Made by a program: the position numbers and the translations under genes | Notes under the pieces: generated by a model | The model's database searches: none | Seen by the model: only the letters and a program-made list of their open reading frames with translations | Told to the model about the DNA's origin: nothing | Part shown: piece after piece, positions 7,701 to 16,820 of the stretch | How the letters are laid out: the number at the start of each line of letters is the position of its first letter | How positions within the stretch are numbered: the stretch's first letter is position 1 | Source: Methanoregulaceae archaeon UXB-2016 | GTDB lineage: Archaea; Halobacteriota; Methanomicrobia; Methanomicrobiales; Methanospirillaceae | DNA: 64,000 bases | Assembly (NCBI GenBank): GCA_004332335.1 | Contig: SISS01000008.1 | Span: forward strand, 186,001 to 250,000 | Reading direction: 5' to 3'

Positions 7701-10700
7701 ATCGGGCTCTTTGACCTCTTTCGGCCGAACGTGCGGCGGCTCGCCGCCGAACGCGACCTGCGGGCGCTCCTGCCCCTGCTCGACCACCGGGACACTCACG
7801 TGCGCGAGGAGGCGACGAGCGCCCTCCACGAGCTCGCCGAGGCCGACCCCTCCCTGTTCCTGGAGCTCCTCCGGAGCGGGAGCCGCGAGCTTCAGCGACG
7901 GTCGATCGAGGTGCTCGCGGCCCGACCCGGCTTTGATGCGGCCCGGCTGATCCCGGCCCTCGGCGACGACACGGGCCGGGTCTACCCGGCCGTGGCCGCC
8001 CTTGTCGCCCGGTACGGCGAGGAGGCGATCCCCGAGCTGATCCGGACCCTGGCCTCGGGGCGCGAGGAGCTCCGCCGTGGCGCCGTGCTCGCACTCCAGC
8101 AGATGGACCGGGTAGCCTGGCCCACCCTGCGGCTCAGCCTCGTCGACCCCTCGCACCGGGTCCGGCTTGGTGCTGCCCAGGCCCTCGAGCAGTCGAAGTG
8201 GACCCCGGTCGACGACCGCGAGGAGTTCGCCCTCCGCTACGCCCTCGAGGACTGGGATGCGATCGTACGGATGCGTAAGGCCGCGGTCCCGCCCCTGCTC
8301 GCGGCACTCCAGGACCCCCACTTCGGCATCCGCGAAGAGGCGACCCGCACGCTCGGTCGGATCGGAGATGTCGCCGCGCTCCCTCCCCTGCTCAAGCTCG
8401 TGCTCCACGACCCCGAGGAGGAGGTCCGGGCGGCCGCGGGCGAGGCCCTGGGGCGGCTCGGTGAGCCACGGGCGATCCCCAGCCTCCGCGCGGCCCTGCG
8501 CGACCGGTCTCACACGGTCCGGCTCGCGGCCGCGAGCGCCCTCGAGACCTTCGGCTGGCTCCCCGAGACCGAGGAGGAGACCATCGTGCTCCTGCTGGCG
8601 ACCGAGCAGTGGCCCCTGCTCGTCCGGCTTGGCGAGCCCGCCGTCCCGGCCCTGGTCCGGGCGCTTGCCGACGACTATTACGGTATCCGGACCGGCGCTG
8701 GCGAGGCTCTGCTCAACCTCGGGCCCGCCGGGCGACAGGCGCTCGAGGAGGCACGAGAGCATCCGAACCCGACGATCCGGGACGGCGCAATCGGTCTCCT
8801 GGTCCGTGCCGGCCCCGTTGCTGCCACCTCCCCCGCGCTTGCGCCGATCGTGTCCCCGTCTGCGGAGACATTTCTGGTCGACGAAGGGCCGCCGGAGCGA
8901 GAGGCTCAACCCAGGTACATCCCGGCCGCAGCCGTGTTCGTGCCGCCCGAGCCTGAGGCCCCGATCTCACAACCGATCATGGAACCGGGGTCGTTTCTCG
9001 CCCTGATCGCGAAGCTTGCGACCGCCGAGGGCACCGGGGCCCTCCGGAGCCGTATCTCAGCCACACCCTCGATGCAGCGGGAGCACACGATCCGCGCATT
9101 CATCGAGGAGACCCTCCGGCGGAGCGAGGAGGCCGGGCGCCCCTCGCCGTCGACCGACCTCCTCGTCACGCTGGCCGCCGCACTCGAGAGCCCCGACCCG
9201 TCGATCCGTCTGGTCGCCGTCGAGGTCTTCGGCCGGCTCGGTCGGGACGCGGTCGACCCGCTTCTTCCGGCGCTCGAGGACCCCGACCGCCTGGTCCGGT
9301 GTGCGGCCGTCGATGCCCTCGCGGGGTTGATGGACTCCCGTGCGACAGCCCCCATCCTGCTGCGCCTGCGTGCGGACCCCGAGGAGGAGGTCCGCGAGCA
9401 CGCGGCCTGGGCGCTCGGCGAGTCGGGCGAGGTCAGTGTCGTGCCCGCACTCATCGATGCCCTCTCGGATCCGTATTTCCGAGTCCGGTCCGGGGCCGCG
9501 GCCGCTCTCACCCTCATGGGTCCGGGGGTCCTCCCGGCCCTCCGCCCGGTCCTGGCCGGGGACGACCTGCCTGCCGCGCTCGGTGCGGCCCGTACCCTCG
9601 GTGCCCTTCGCGACGAGGCCTCGATTCCGGGTTTCCTCGACCTCCTCGCCCACGACGAGCCCGAGGCGGGAACGGCCGCGATCGCTGCCCTGGCCGCGCT
9701 GGGCCTGGCAGCCGCCTCCCCTATCACCGCATTCGCCGCCGACGCCGCACGACCCCCGGCGGTCCGCGTCCGGGCCGTAAGGGCCCTTGCCGGGCTCGGG
9801 CTAGGCGCCGAGGACGGGCTCGGTGCGCTCGCCCGCGACCCGGACCCCGAGGTCGCGGCCGCCGCCCGGGACGCGCTCGACTCGCTCCGGCCCGGGGGAT
9901 TCGGGCGCGAGCCTCCGACCGAATCCGTGTCATCCGTCCGTGAGGTCGCGCTTCCGGTCGCAGAGGAGAACGAGGTGACGCTTGAGTCCTGGCACAGGGA
10001 GAGCCCGGCCCCGGCCGTGGTGGCGGCCGCACCCTCGATGCCCCTTCACGCTCTCTCCGGAGACCCGGTGCTCTCGGAGGACGAACTCGTCGTCGACCCC
10101 GTGGCAATCCTCTGCGGAGCGCTTGGCGATGCGCCCGAGGACGCACCGGCCCTGCTCCGCCGGCTCGGCCAGCTCGGCGATCCGCGTGCATTCGGGGCGA
10201 TCGCGGGCCGCCTCTTTGCCGGCGCGCCCCCCGAACGGCGCGCAGCGGCCGAAGCCCTCCGTTCCATGCCGCCTGAGCGGACCACCGGCGCGCTCGCGGG
10301 CGCGCTCCACGACCCGGACCCCGGGGTCCGAGAGGCCGCCATCGCCTCGCTCGGTGCATCCCGCGCACGGGCGGCGATGCCGCTCCTCGTCGATCGGCTT
10401 GCCGACCCCGACTACTCGGTCCGTGAGGCCGCGCTCGGGGCCCTCGACGATGCGGGCGCGGTGGCCTTTGGCGCGCTTATAGAGGGCCTCGGCCGACCCG
10501 AGCGGGAGCTCCGCACAGGCGCGGCACAGGTGCTCCGAAACGCCGGTTGGAGCGGGCCCGGTGAGACCGCGGCCCTCCGCTTCGCCCTTGCATCCGAGGA
10601 CTGGCGCACGCTCGCCCGCTTCGGCGAGGCCGCTCTCGAACCCCTCGCGGCCTTCCTCACCCACCCCGATCCGGATCTGCGTCTCGGCGCGGTGATCGCC

Positions 10701-10829
10701 CTCGGCGGGATTGGAGGCGACCGGGCCATCGATCTCATCCGTCAGGCCTACGCAGACCCGTCACCGCTCGTCCGGAACCGAGCGGCACTCCTGCTCCATG
10801 AGCGAAAGATCGACGACACGCGGGCCTGA
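7701..10829 (+). CDS. Giant HEAT-repeat protein (about 1040 residues)
   Basis: An alpha-solenoid of about thirty HEAT/PBS-lyase-type repeats, each some 31 residues with the pattern aiPaLiraLaDpdxxVRxaAaeALgrlG. The repeats fall into at least three blocks separated by Ala/Pro/Glu-rich linkers near codons 380-460 and 735-800. The N-terminus IGLFDLFRPNVRRLAAERDL is the characteristic opening of methanogen HEAT proteins. Such scaffolds mediate protein-protein contacts; some members are phycobilin-lyase-like, but no catalytic residues are evident. The first standard in-frame start, GTG 7557, would add 48 atypical residues lying over a TATA-like stretch, so the start is placed at the SD-proximal ATC 7701. 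It is divergent from the XRE regulator. Confidence 0.82.
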   Translation: MGLFDLFRPNVRRLAAERDLRALLPLLDHRDTHVREEATSALHELAEADPSLFLELLRSGSRELQRRSIEVLAARPGFDAARLIPALGDDTGRVYPAVAALVARYGEEAIPELIRTLASGREELRRGAVLALQQMDRVAWPTLRLSLVDPSHRVRLGAAQALEQSKWTPVDDREEFALRYALEDWDAIVRMRKAAVPPLLAALQDPHFGIREEATRTLGRIGDVAALPPLLKLVLHDPEEEVRAAAGEALGRLGEPRAIPSLRAALRDRSHTVRLAAASALETFGWLPETEEETIVLLLATEQWPLLVRLGEPAVPALVRALADDYYGIRTGAGEALLNLGPAGRQALEEAREHPNPTIRDGAIGLLVRAGPVAATSPALAPIVSPSAETFLVDEGPPEREAQPRYIPAAAVFVPPEPEAPISQPIMEPGSFLALIAKLATAEGTGALRSRISATPSMQREHTIRAFIEETLRRSEEAGRPSPSTDLLVTLAAALESPDPSIRLVAVEVFGRLGRDAVDPLLPALEDPDRLVRCAAVDALAGLMDSRATAPILLRLRADPEEEVREHAAWALGESGEVSVVPALIDALSDPYFRVRSGAAAALTLMGPGVLPALRPVLAGDDLPAALGAARTLGALRDEASIPGFLDLLAHDEPEAGTAAIAALAALGLAAASPITAFAADAARPPAVRVRAVRALAGLGLGAEDGLGALARDPDPEVAAAARDALDSLRPGGFGREPPTESVSSVREVALPVAEENEVTLESWHRESPAPAVVAAAPSMPLHALSGDPVLSEDELVVDPVAILCGALGDAPEDAPALLRRLGQLGDPRAFGAIAGRLFAGAPPERRAAAEALRSMPPERTTGALAGALHDPDPGVREAAIASLGASRARAAMPLLVDRLADPDYSVREAALGALDDAGAVAFGALIEGLGRPERELRTGAAQVLRNAGWSGPGETAALRFALASEDWRTLARFGEAALEPLAAFLTHPDPDLRLGAVIALGGIGGDRAIDLIRQAYADPSPLVRNRAALLLHERKIDDTRA

Positions 10830-10836
10830 ACCGGGC

Positions 10837-11229
10837 TCAGCTGTTGGCGCTCGAGGACTCGGGCGCTGCGTGCTCCCGTTCGGTGCGGGAGAGGTCCTGG
10901 ACCAGACCGACGATCCGCTGTCCGAGCGAGGTCTCGTGATACACAATCCAGTTCGCCTGCCGCTCGCCCCTGATCAGCTCCATCGACTGCAGCACCGAGA
11001 GGTGGTAGGAGAGTTTCGAGTCGGGCACATGAAGCACCTCCTTGATCACCGAGACACAGAGCGGCTGTGCCTGAAGCAGGTACAGGATCGAGAGCCGGAT
11101 CGGGTCTGAGAGCGTATGGAAGAGCCGGCTCTCTGTGCGAATCAGTTCGGGCTCCGGCAGCTGGGCCATCAGCGCCTCCCTCCCTCCCTGATCTTCGATC
11201 ACCTGCCTCAGGTCGTCTGGTACTGCCAC
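10837..11229 (-). CDS. ArsR-type winged-helix transcriptional regulator
   Basis: A 130-residue winged-helix protein: FHTLSDPIRLSILYLLQAQPLCVSVIKEVLHVPDSKLSYHLSVLQSMELIRGERQANWIVYHE is the canonical ArsR fold, with SKLSYHLSVLQ as the recognition helix. The GTG at 11229 has GGTGAG six bases upstream and is preferred over the TTG at 11280. The classical ELCVCDL metal motif is replaced by PLCVSVIKEVL, leaving a single Cys, so metal sensing is uncertain. It lies 72 bases downstream of the arsenate-reductase-like gene on the same strand, consistent with an arsenic-type operon controlled by its last gene. Confidence 0.85.
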   Translation of the reverse strand: MAVPDDLRQVIEDQGGREALMAQLPEPELIRTESRLFHTLSDPIRLSILYLLQAQPLCVSVIKEVLHVPDSKLSYHLSVLQSMELIRGERQANWIVYHETSLGQRIVGLVQDLSRTEREHAAPESSSANS

Positions 11230-11301
11230 GCTTTTCTCACCTACACCGCCTGGTAGAGGCGCACTGGTCCTTATCCCCAACCAATCATAAATAGTTGCCG
11301 C

Positions 11302-11715
11302 TCAGGTCCCAAAGTTCTGTTCGATCCAGGTTGCGATCTCGTCCCGCACCCGGCGAAAGGCGGCGAGCCGGTTCTGATCGTCCCCCTCGACCGCAGCCGG
11401 ATCGGGGAACGAGACGTGCAGGGTCTCTCCGGCGCCTGGAAAGAAGGGGCATGTCTCCCTTGCCCGATCGCAGACGGTTACAACCGTGTCGATCGCCTTA
11501 TCGAATACCTCCAGGACCCCCTTGGAGCGCTGGCCCGAGATATCGATCCCGAGCTCGGCCATCACCCGAACCGCGCATGGATCGACACGGGTCGGCTCGA
11601 TGCCGGCACTGAAGACCTCGAACCGGTCGGGATAGCGGTGGCGGAGGAGCCCTTCGGCCATCTGGGAGCGGGCCGCGTTGTGCGTGCAGAGGAAGAGGAC
11701 ACGCCGGGAAGTCAT
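11302..11715 (-). CDS. arsC: Low-molecular-weight phosphatase family arsenate reductase ArsC
   Basis: A 137-residue LMW protein-tyrosine-phosphatase fold. The P-loop is VLFLCTHNAARSQMAEGLL, with nucleophile Cys10 and the CX5R signature. FSAGIEPTRVDPCAVRVMAELGIDISGQRSK follows, then DTVVTVCDRARETCPFFPG with Cys pairs in the place of the ArsC resolving cysteines, and SFPDPA with the general-acid Asp. The length and DPA motif match thioredoxin-coupled arsenate reductases (pI258 type). The ATG at 11715 is the first Met before the P-loop. The gene is cotranscribed with the ArsR-like regulator. Acting on a phosphorylated protein is an alternative, but the Cys arrangement favours arsenate. Confidence 0.85.
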   Translation of the reverse strand: MTSRRVLFLCTHNAARSQMAEGLLRHRYPDRFEVFSAGIEPTRVDPCAVRVMAELGIDISGQRSKGVLEVFDKAIDTVVTVCDRARETCPFFPGAGETLHVSFPDPAAVEGDDQNRLAAFRRVRDEIATWIEQNFGT

Positions 11716-11781
11716 CCGTGAAGTGGAGGTGCCCCTAGCCCATATACCTATCTCCGCAGCCCTCCCACGCTCCTCCAACGC

Positions 11782-13008
11782 ATGACGGGTACGACACCCC
11801 TTTTCCCGGCGCCGGCCCTGTTTCCGCTTCCCGAGGGCGTCCTGGTCGGACCGGTCCTGTGCGGAGGCCGGAGTGTGGACCGGTACGAAGCCGAGTTCTG
11901 GACCCCGCGACAGCGGCAGGCCCACTCGCTCCACGAGCTCTCGTACCGGGCCTGTTTCAAGCCCCAGCTTCCCCGGTTCTTTATCGAGCGGCTGACCGCA
12001 CCGGGCGAGCTTGTGTACGACCCGTTCTCGGGCCGGGGCACGACCGCCCTCGAGGCGGCCCTGCTCGACCGACGGGTTGCGGCGAACGACACGAACCCCC
12101 TCTCGGCCATGCTGGCCGCCCCCCGGCTTCTCCCTCCTCAGGACCTGGACGCGGTCGTCGACCGGCTCGCCGTCTACCCGTTCGACCCGGCGGCCCGGGC
12201 CGACCGCGACCTCTCGATGTTCTATCACCCGGCGACCGAGGCCGGCCTCGTCTCACTCCAGCAAGCCCTGCTCGAGCGGCGCTGGGCCGGGATCGAGGAT
12301 GCACTCGACCGATGGATCAGGATGGTCGCGACGAACCGACTCACGGGCCATTCGAAGAACTTCTTCTCGGTCTACACCCTGCCGCCGAACCAGGCGGCCT
12401 CGCCCGAGAGTCAGCGGCGGATCAACGACCGCCTTGCCCAGGTCCCGGCTCCCAAGGACGTGAACGCGATCGTGGCTCACAAGACCGGCCAGCTCCTCCG
12501 CGACCTCACGGAGGACGACCGTGTCCGGCTCGCCCGCCGTGCCGGGGACGCCCTCTTCCTCACCGGCGACGCCCGATCCACGCCCGGCGTCGCCTCGGGC
12601 TCGGTCCGGCTGACCGTGACCTCGCCCCCGTTCCTCGATCAGGTCGCGTACGCGAAGGACAACTGGCTCCGGTGCTGGTTCAACGGCCTCGACGAGTCTG
12701 AGGTCGGAGCCGGGATCACCATGAGCCGGACGGTCTCGGCCTGGTCCGCGGTGATGGCCGACGTCTTCTGCGAACTCGCCCGGGTCACGGCCCCGGGCGG
12801 GCATGTCGCATTCGAGGTCGGCGAGGTCCGGCGCAGCACGATCCCGCTCGACGAGTACGTGGTCCCGCTCGGCGAGGAGGCCGGCCTCACCTGCCGGGCG
12901 ATCTTCATCAACTCCTCACACTTCACCAAGACCTCGCATATCTGGGGGGTCTCGAACCACCGCGGCGGCACCAACACGAACCGGATCGTGCTCTTCCAGA
13001 AGGAGTGA
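11782..13008 (+). CDS. Site-specific DNA methyltransferase (amino-methylating)
   Basis: A 408-residue SAM-dependent DNA methyltransferase. Residues 80-88 (DPFSGRGTT) are the SAM-binding motif I, followed by AANDTNPLSAML. TSPPFLDQVAYAKDN near residue 277 is catalytic motif IV (S/TPPF/Y), typical of N4-cytosine or N6-adenine methylation. HVAFEVGEVR and the C-terminal NHRGGTNTNRIVLF complete the core. Motif I precedes motif IV with a long insert that could be the target-recognition region. No restriction endonuclease gene is adjacent, so it looks orphan. It overlaps the ROK kinase start by four bases (GTGA). The recognition sequence cannot be inferred. Confidence 0.85.
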   Translation: MTGTTPLFPAPALFPLPEGVLVGPVLCGGRSVDRYEAEFWTPRQRQAHSLHELSYRACFKPQLPRFFIERLTAPGELVYDPFSGRGTTALEAALLDRRVAANDTNPLSAMLAAPRLLPPQDLDAVVDRLAVYPFDPAARADRDLSMFYHPATEAGLVSLQQALLERRWAGIEDALDRWIRMVATNRLTGHSKNFFSVYTLPPNQAASPESQRRINDRLAQVPAPKDVNAIVAHKTGQLLRDLTEDDRVRLARRAGDALFLTGDARSTPGVASGSVRLTVTSPPFLDQVAYAKDNWLRCWFNGLDESEVGAGITMSRTVSAWSAVMADVFCELARVTAPGGHVAFEVGEVRRSTIPLDEYVVPLGEEAGLTCRAIFINSSHFTKTSHIWGVSNHRGGTNTNRIVLFQKE

Positions 13009-13904
13009 CCGTGGACGTCTGCGCAGTCGACCTCGGCGGGACCCGAACGCGGGTCGCGCTCGTCAGCGCGAACGGCGAGGTTCTCGCCCGCGAGACCTTT
13101 CCGACCCCGGCATCGGGGTCCTCGGGGAGCGCCGTGGCCGACGCGATCGAGGCCGCTGTCCGCCGGATCGCGGGTCCCCGACCGCCCGCGATCGGGGTCT
13201 CGGCCGCCGGCCCGCTTGATCTCCGAGCCGGCGCGATCGTCTCCCCGCCGAACCTGCCCTACGACCGGGTCGAGCTGGTCGGACCGCTTGAGGCCGCACT
13301 CGGGGTCCCCGTGACCCTTCTCAACGACGCCCGGGCCGGGGCCCTCGGCGAGCACGCCCACGGCGCCGGGGCCGGGTGCGACCATCTCGTCTACGTCACG
13401 ATCTCGACCGGGATCGGCGGGGGCGTGATCGCCGGAGGCCGGCTGCTCCTCGGCCGCGGCGGGAATGCGGGCGAGGTCGGGCATATCACGGTGGAGACGC
13501 GGCATGGGCTCGTCTGTGGCTGCGGGTATCCGAACCACTGGGAGGGCTACTGCTCAGGGCGGAACCTTCCGCGGTTCTACGCGGCGGAGAAGCGGTCGAG
13601 GGACCCGGCCTACGCGACGGCCGAGTCGATCTTTGAAGGGGCCCGGGCCGGCGAGCCGGGCGCGGGCCGGTTCCTGGACACGGTCGCGGTCCTGAACGGC
13701 CGTGCCCTCTCGACCCTCGTGGTCGCGTACGAGCCCGAGAGGATCATTCTCGACGGCGCGGTCGTGCAGGCCCAGGCCGACCTGCTCGTCGCCCCGGCCG
13801 TTCGCCGCATGGAGCGGTTTCTGCCGCTCCCCGAGGTCGTCACAAGCCCGCTTCGTGGCGACGCCCCCCTCCTGGGGGCGGCCGTCGCGGCCCGGCAGCG
13901 TTAA
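13005..13904 (+). CDS. ROK-family sugar kinase (glucokinase-like)
   Basis: A 299-residue ROK kinase. The ATP-binding phosphate-1 motif is VDVCAVDLGGTRTRVALV at the N-terminus. The substrate region includes GVSAAGPLD and SPPNLPYD; the catalytic Asp is in TLLNDARAGALGEH; the adenosine motif is YVTISTGIGGGVIAGG; and GNAGEVGHITV carries the hexose-contacting Glu/His. The zinc motif is modified to CGCGYPNHWEGYC. The ROK family phosphorylates glucose, N-acetylmannosamine and related sugars; which one here is unknown. Two in-frame GTG codons (13005, 13011) could start translation. It is coupled by overlap to the DNA methyltransferase and converges on the PEGA gene. Confidence 0.88.
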   Translation: MTVDVCAVDLGGTRTRVALVSANGEVLARETFPTPASGSSGSAVADAIEAAVRRIAGPRPPAIGVSAAGPLDLRAGAIVSPPNLPYDRVELVGPLEAALGVPVTLLNDARAGALGEHAHGAGAGCDHLVYVTISTGIGGGVIAGGRLLLGRGGNAGEVGHITVETRHGLVCGCGYPNHWEGYCSGRNLPRFYAAEKRSRDPAYATAESIFEGARAGEPGAGRFLDTVAVLNGRALSTLVVAYEPERIILDGAVVQAQADLLVAPAVRRMERFLPLPEVVTSPLRGDAPLLGAAVAARQR

Positions 13905-14434
13905 CGCCGGCCGGCGATCAGCAGGCCCGCTCCGGCCAGCGCGGCGAGCGCCACGAACGGCGAGAGCGGCGACTCGGGGGCCTCGGCGCCCTCGGCCGTG
14001 GCGGCGCCGGTGGGGGCATTGGCCGCGGCTTCGCCCGCCGGGGCCGTCGGAGATCGCCCGGCCCCCGGCTGATCGGTCTCGGGTCGGTCAACGCCCGGCA
14101 GCGTCCGGAGCGTGACCGTGTACGGGATCGTACCGTTCGGCGGGGCGATGATCACCATCTTCTCGGTCGCATAGCCGTACTTGTTGATCACGATCTCCTG
14201 CGGCGTCATGGCCGGGACCTTGATCGTGAACGGCGTCAGGCCGCTCATCTTCGTCCGGTTCACAAAGACCGTCGCGCCGTCGGGGGTGGTGTTGATCTGG
14301 ATGTATCCGATCTGCTGGTCCCCGGTGGGAGCGGTCGGCGCCGTGCCGTTCTCGGCCGCACCGACGGCCGGTGCGAAGAGTACGAGGAGCGCGGCGACCG
14401 CGAGGGCCGCACAGAGGTATCGTGGTATCCTCAT
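13901..14434 (-). CDS. PEGA-domain surface protein with C-terminal membrane anchor
   Basis: A 177-residue exported protein. The N-terminal signal peptide (MRIPRYLCAALAVAALLVLF) is cleaved near GAAE. A single PEGA domain follows (IQINTTPDGATVFVNRTKMSGLTPFTIKVPAM), a small beta-fold common on methanogen surfaces. An Ala/Thr/Pro-rich linker leads to a C-terminal SPLSPFVALAALAGAGLLIAGRR block: a hydrophobic span with an Arg tail, resembling archaeosortase-type sorting signals. The ATG at 14434 is chosen; a GTG seven codons upstream is possible. It converges on the ROK gene with a four-base overlap. A role in cell-envelope contacts is inferred. Confidence 0.8.
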   Translation of the reverse strand: MRIPRYLCAALAVAALLVLFAPAVGAAENGTAPTAPTGDQQIGYIQINTTPDGATVFVNRTKMSGLTPFTIKVPAMTPQEIVINKYGYATEKMVIIAPPNGTIPYTVTLRTLPGVDRPETDQPGAGRSPTAPAGEAAANAPTGAATAEGAEAPESPLSPFVALAALAGAGLLIAGRR

Positions 14435-14520
14435 CACAGGAGGATTCGACTCCACCCCTCTTATTCTGCATGCTCGGGTACGGGCGCGGAACTTATCCCG
14501 CCGGGAGCATACTTACCCCC

Positions 14521-15753
14521 ATGACCCTTGCGCTCGAGGCCGCCGTGGCGACCGCGGTCGACCCGTCTCTCCTCGCGCTCTATGCCGATCTCCATGCCCA
14601 TCCCGAGCTCTCGGGCCAGGAAGAGCGGACGGCGGCGCGGCTGGCCGCGGCCCTCGCGGAGGCCGGTTACCGGGTCGAGACCGGGATCGGCGGCCACGGC
14701 CTGGCCGCGGTGCTCGAGCACGGTGACGGTCCGACCCTGCTCATCCGGGCTGATATGGATGCCCTGCCGATCGCCGAGGCCACCGGGCTGCCCTACGCGA
14801 GCCGGGAGACCGCGATGGATCGGCGCGGGAACGAGGTCCCGATCATGCACGCCTGCGGCCACGACCTGCACATGGCCGTGCTCGTCGGGTTTGCCCGGGC
14901 GATGCGAGCCCTGGGGAACTCGTGGAGCGGACAGCTCGTGCTCGTGGGTCAGCCCTCGGAGGAGCAGGTCTCGGGTGCGGCCGCGATGATCGCCGACGGG
15001 CTCTACGCCCGTGTCGGCCGGCCGACTGCGGCCCTCGCCCTGCACGTGGTGCCCGAACACCCTGCGGGGACCGCCTTCTTCACCGAGGGGTCGGGATCGG
15101 CCGGCGCCGAGTCGATCGACCTCGTGGTCCGGGGGGTGGGCGGCCATGCGGCCCACCCGAACCAGACTCGCGACCCGGTCCTGCTCGCGGCCCAGATCAT
15201 CGTCGCGCTCCAGGCCGTGGTCTCACGCGAGCTCGACCCCCAGGCCTTCGGTGTCCTGACCGTCGCCTCGGTCCACGGCTGGGCGAAACACAACGCGATC
15301 CCGGAGGAGGTCCGGCTCGGGATCAACATCCGTTTCTTCGAGGACCGGGTGCGCACGCACCTCCTCGCAGCGATTGAGAGGATCGCGTCCGGCCTCGCCC
15401 GTGCCGCGAGAGTGCCCGAGGACCGGCTCCCGGTCATGACCCTGCTCGACGAGTCGGCCTCTCCGGTCGTAAACGATACCGTGCTGGTCCGGAGGGTCAG
15501 GGCGGCGGTCGAGTCCGTCCTGGGCAGCGACCGGGTGGGAGACCTCGGCCCCTCGTCGGGTTCGGAGGACTTCGGCGCCTTCGGGGCCATCGAACCGCCC
15601 GTGCCGCTCTGTTACTTCCGTATCGGGACCGGCGGGGGCCAGCTTCACTCCCCGAACTTCGCGCCGGAGGACCCGGATTTCACCATTCGCACGGGAGTGA
15701 CCGCATTCACGGCTGCAGCCCTCGATCTCCTCGGCCGCGATATAAACGGATGA
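14521..15753 (+). CDS. M20-family amidohydrolase (IAA-amino acid/hippurate hydrolase-like)
   Basis: A 410-residue metal-dependent amidohydrolase of the M20D type, which cleaves N-acyl amino acids. It shows LHAHPELSGQEERTA, the metal ligands in LLIRADMDALPI and MHACGHDLHMAVLVGFA, QPSEEQVSGAAAMI with the catalytic Glu pair, the dimerisation domain with GVGGHAAHPNQTRDPV, and the closing GSEDFGAFG metal His/Glu region. The start ATG at 14521 gives the correct N-terminus. The gene is solitary, facing ruvB. Members process N-acetyl-diaminopimelate, hippurate or auxin conjugates; the sequence does not settle which. Confidence 0.88.
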   Translation: MTLALEAAVATAVDPSLLALYADLHAHPELSGQEERTAARLAAALAEAGYRVETGIGGHGLAAVLEHGDGPTLLIRADMDALPIAEATGLPYASRETAMDRRGNEVPIMHACGHDLHMAVLVGFARAMRALGNSWSGQLVLVGQPSEEQVSGAAAMIADGLYARVGRPTAALALHVVPEHPAGTAFFTEGSGSAGAESIDLVVRGVGGHAAHPNQTRDPVLLAAQIIVALQAVVSRELDPQAFGVLTVASVHGWAKHNAIPEEVRLGINIRFFEDRVRTHLLAAIERIASGLARAARVPEDRLPVMTLLDESASPVVNDTVLVRRVRAAVESVLGSDRVGDLGPSSGSEDFGAFGAIEPPVPLCYFRIGTGGGQLHSPNFAPEDPDFTIRTGVTAFTAAALDLLGRDING

Positions 15754-15808
15754 TCCGCTGTGCCCGATCGCAGGACGCCTGCGAGGAGGTGACCGGGGCC
15801 TCCGGCGC

Positions 15809-16819
15809 TCAGCTCTGACAGCGGTCGGCGTAGTACGAGGCGAGGTGCTCGGCCGCGGCTGGCGTGGCCTCCCGTCCCTGCGGGGTCCGTTTCAGGAACC
15901 CGATCCGGATCAGATAGGGCTCGTACACCTCCTCGATCGTCCTGACCTCCTCCCCGACCGCGATCGCGATCGTCCGGGCTCCGACGGGGCCGCCGTTGAA
16001 GTCCCGGACGACGGCCGTCAGGATCCGGCGGTCGAGGTCGTCGAGGCCGAGCTCGTCGATCCCGAGCATGGAGAGGGCGTGGTCGGCGCATTCCCGGGTG
16101 ATGGTGCCGTCGCCCCGGACCAGGGCGTAGTCGCGGACCCGTCGGAGCAGCCGGTTCACGATCCGCGGCGTGCCCCGCGAGCGGCGGGCGATCTCGACCG
16201 CCCCTTCGGGCGTCACCGGGATCCGCATGATCCCAGACGAGCGCTCCACGATCCGGACGAGCTCGGGCTCGTCGTAGAGGTTCAGGCGGCTGACGATCCC
16301 GAAGCGGTCGCGGAACGGCGCTCCGAGGTTCCCGATCTTCGTGGTCGCACCGATCAGCGTGAACCGCTCGAGAGTGAGCGGGATCGACCGGGCGCTCGGC
16401 CCCTCGCCGATCATCACGTCGATGAAGAAGTCCTCCATGGCCGAGTAGAGGACCTCCTCGACCACAGGTGAGATTCGGTGGACCTCGTCGATGAAGAGGA
16501 CGTCCCCCTCGTTGAGCGCGGTCAGGAGCGCGGCGAGATCCCCGGGCTTCTCGAGGACCGGGCCGGTCGTGGTCCGGATCGCGGCCCCCATCTCGCGCGC
16601 GATGATGTGGGCGAGCGTGGTCTTGCCAAGGCCGGGCGGCCCCGAGAAGAGGATGTGGTCGATCGGCTCGCCCCGCCGCTTCGCGGCCTCGATCGCAATC
16701 CCGAGGGTCTCGCGGACCTCGGGCTGGCCGATGAACGTGGCGAGCGAGTCGGGTCGGATCGCGGTCTCCTCGGTCTCCTCGGGGTGCAGTACCGGCGAGA
16801 CCTCGCGGTCGTCGGCCAT
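15809..16819 (-). CDS. ruvB: Holliday junction branch-migration helicase RuvB
   Basis: The AAA+ motor of the bacterial-type RuvAB complex, driving branch migration of Holliday junctions. The 336-residue protein has Walker [13 protein letters not shown] (about residues 60-71), Walker [10 protein letters not shown], sensor 1 LIGATTKIG (ATTR in bacteria, here TK), the arginine-finger region FRDRFGIV, sensor 2 [18 protein letters not shown], and a C-terminal winged helix that includes [16 protein letters not shown]. It starts one base after the ruvA stop. The protein is bacterial in type; orthologues are known from Methanomicrobiales, so ancient transfer to this lineage is likely. Confidence 0.96.
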   Translation of the reverse strand: MADDREVSPVLHPEETEETAIRPDSLATFIGQPEVRETLGIAIEAAKRRGEPIDHILFSGPPGLGKTTLAHIIAREMGAAIRTTTGPVLEKPGDLAALLTALNEGDVLFIDEVHRISPVVEEVLYSAMEDFFIDVMIGEGPSARSIPLTLERFTLIGATTKIGNLGAPFRDRFGIVSRLNLYDEPELVRIVERSSGIMRIPVTPEGAVEIARRSRGTPRIVNRLLRRVRDYALVRGDGTITRECADHALSMLGIDELGLDDLDRRILTAVVRDFNGGPVGARTIAIAVGEEVRTIEEVYEPYLIRIGFLKRTPQGREATPAAAEHLASYYADRCQS

Positions 16820-16820
16820 C

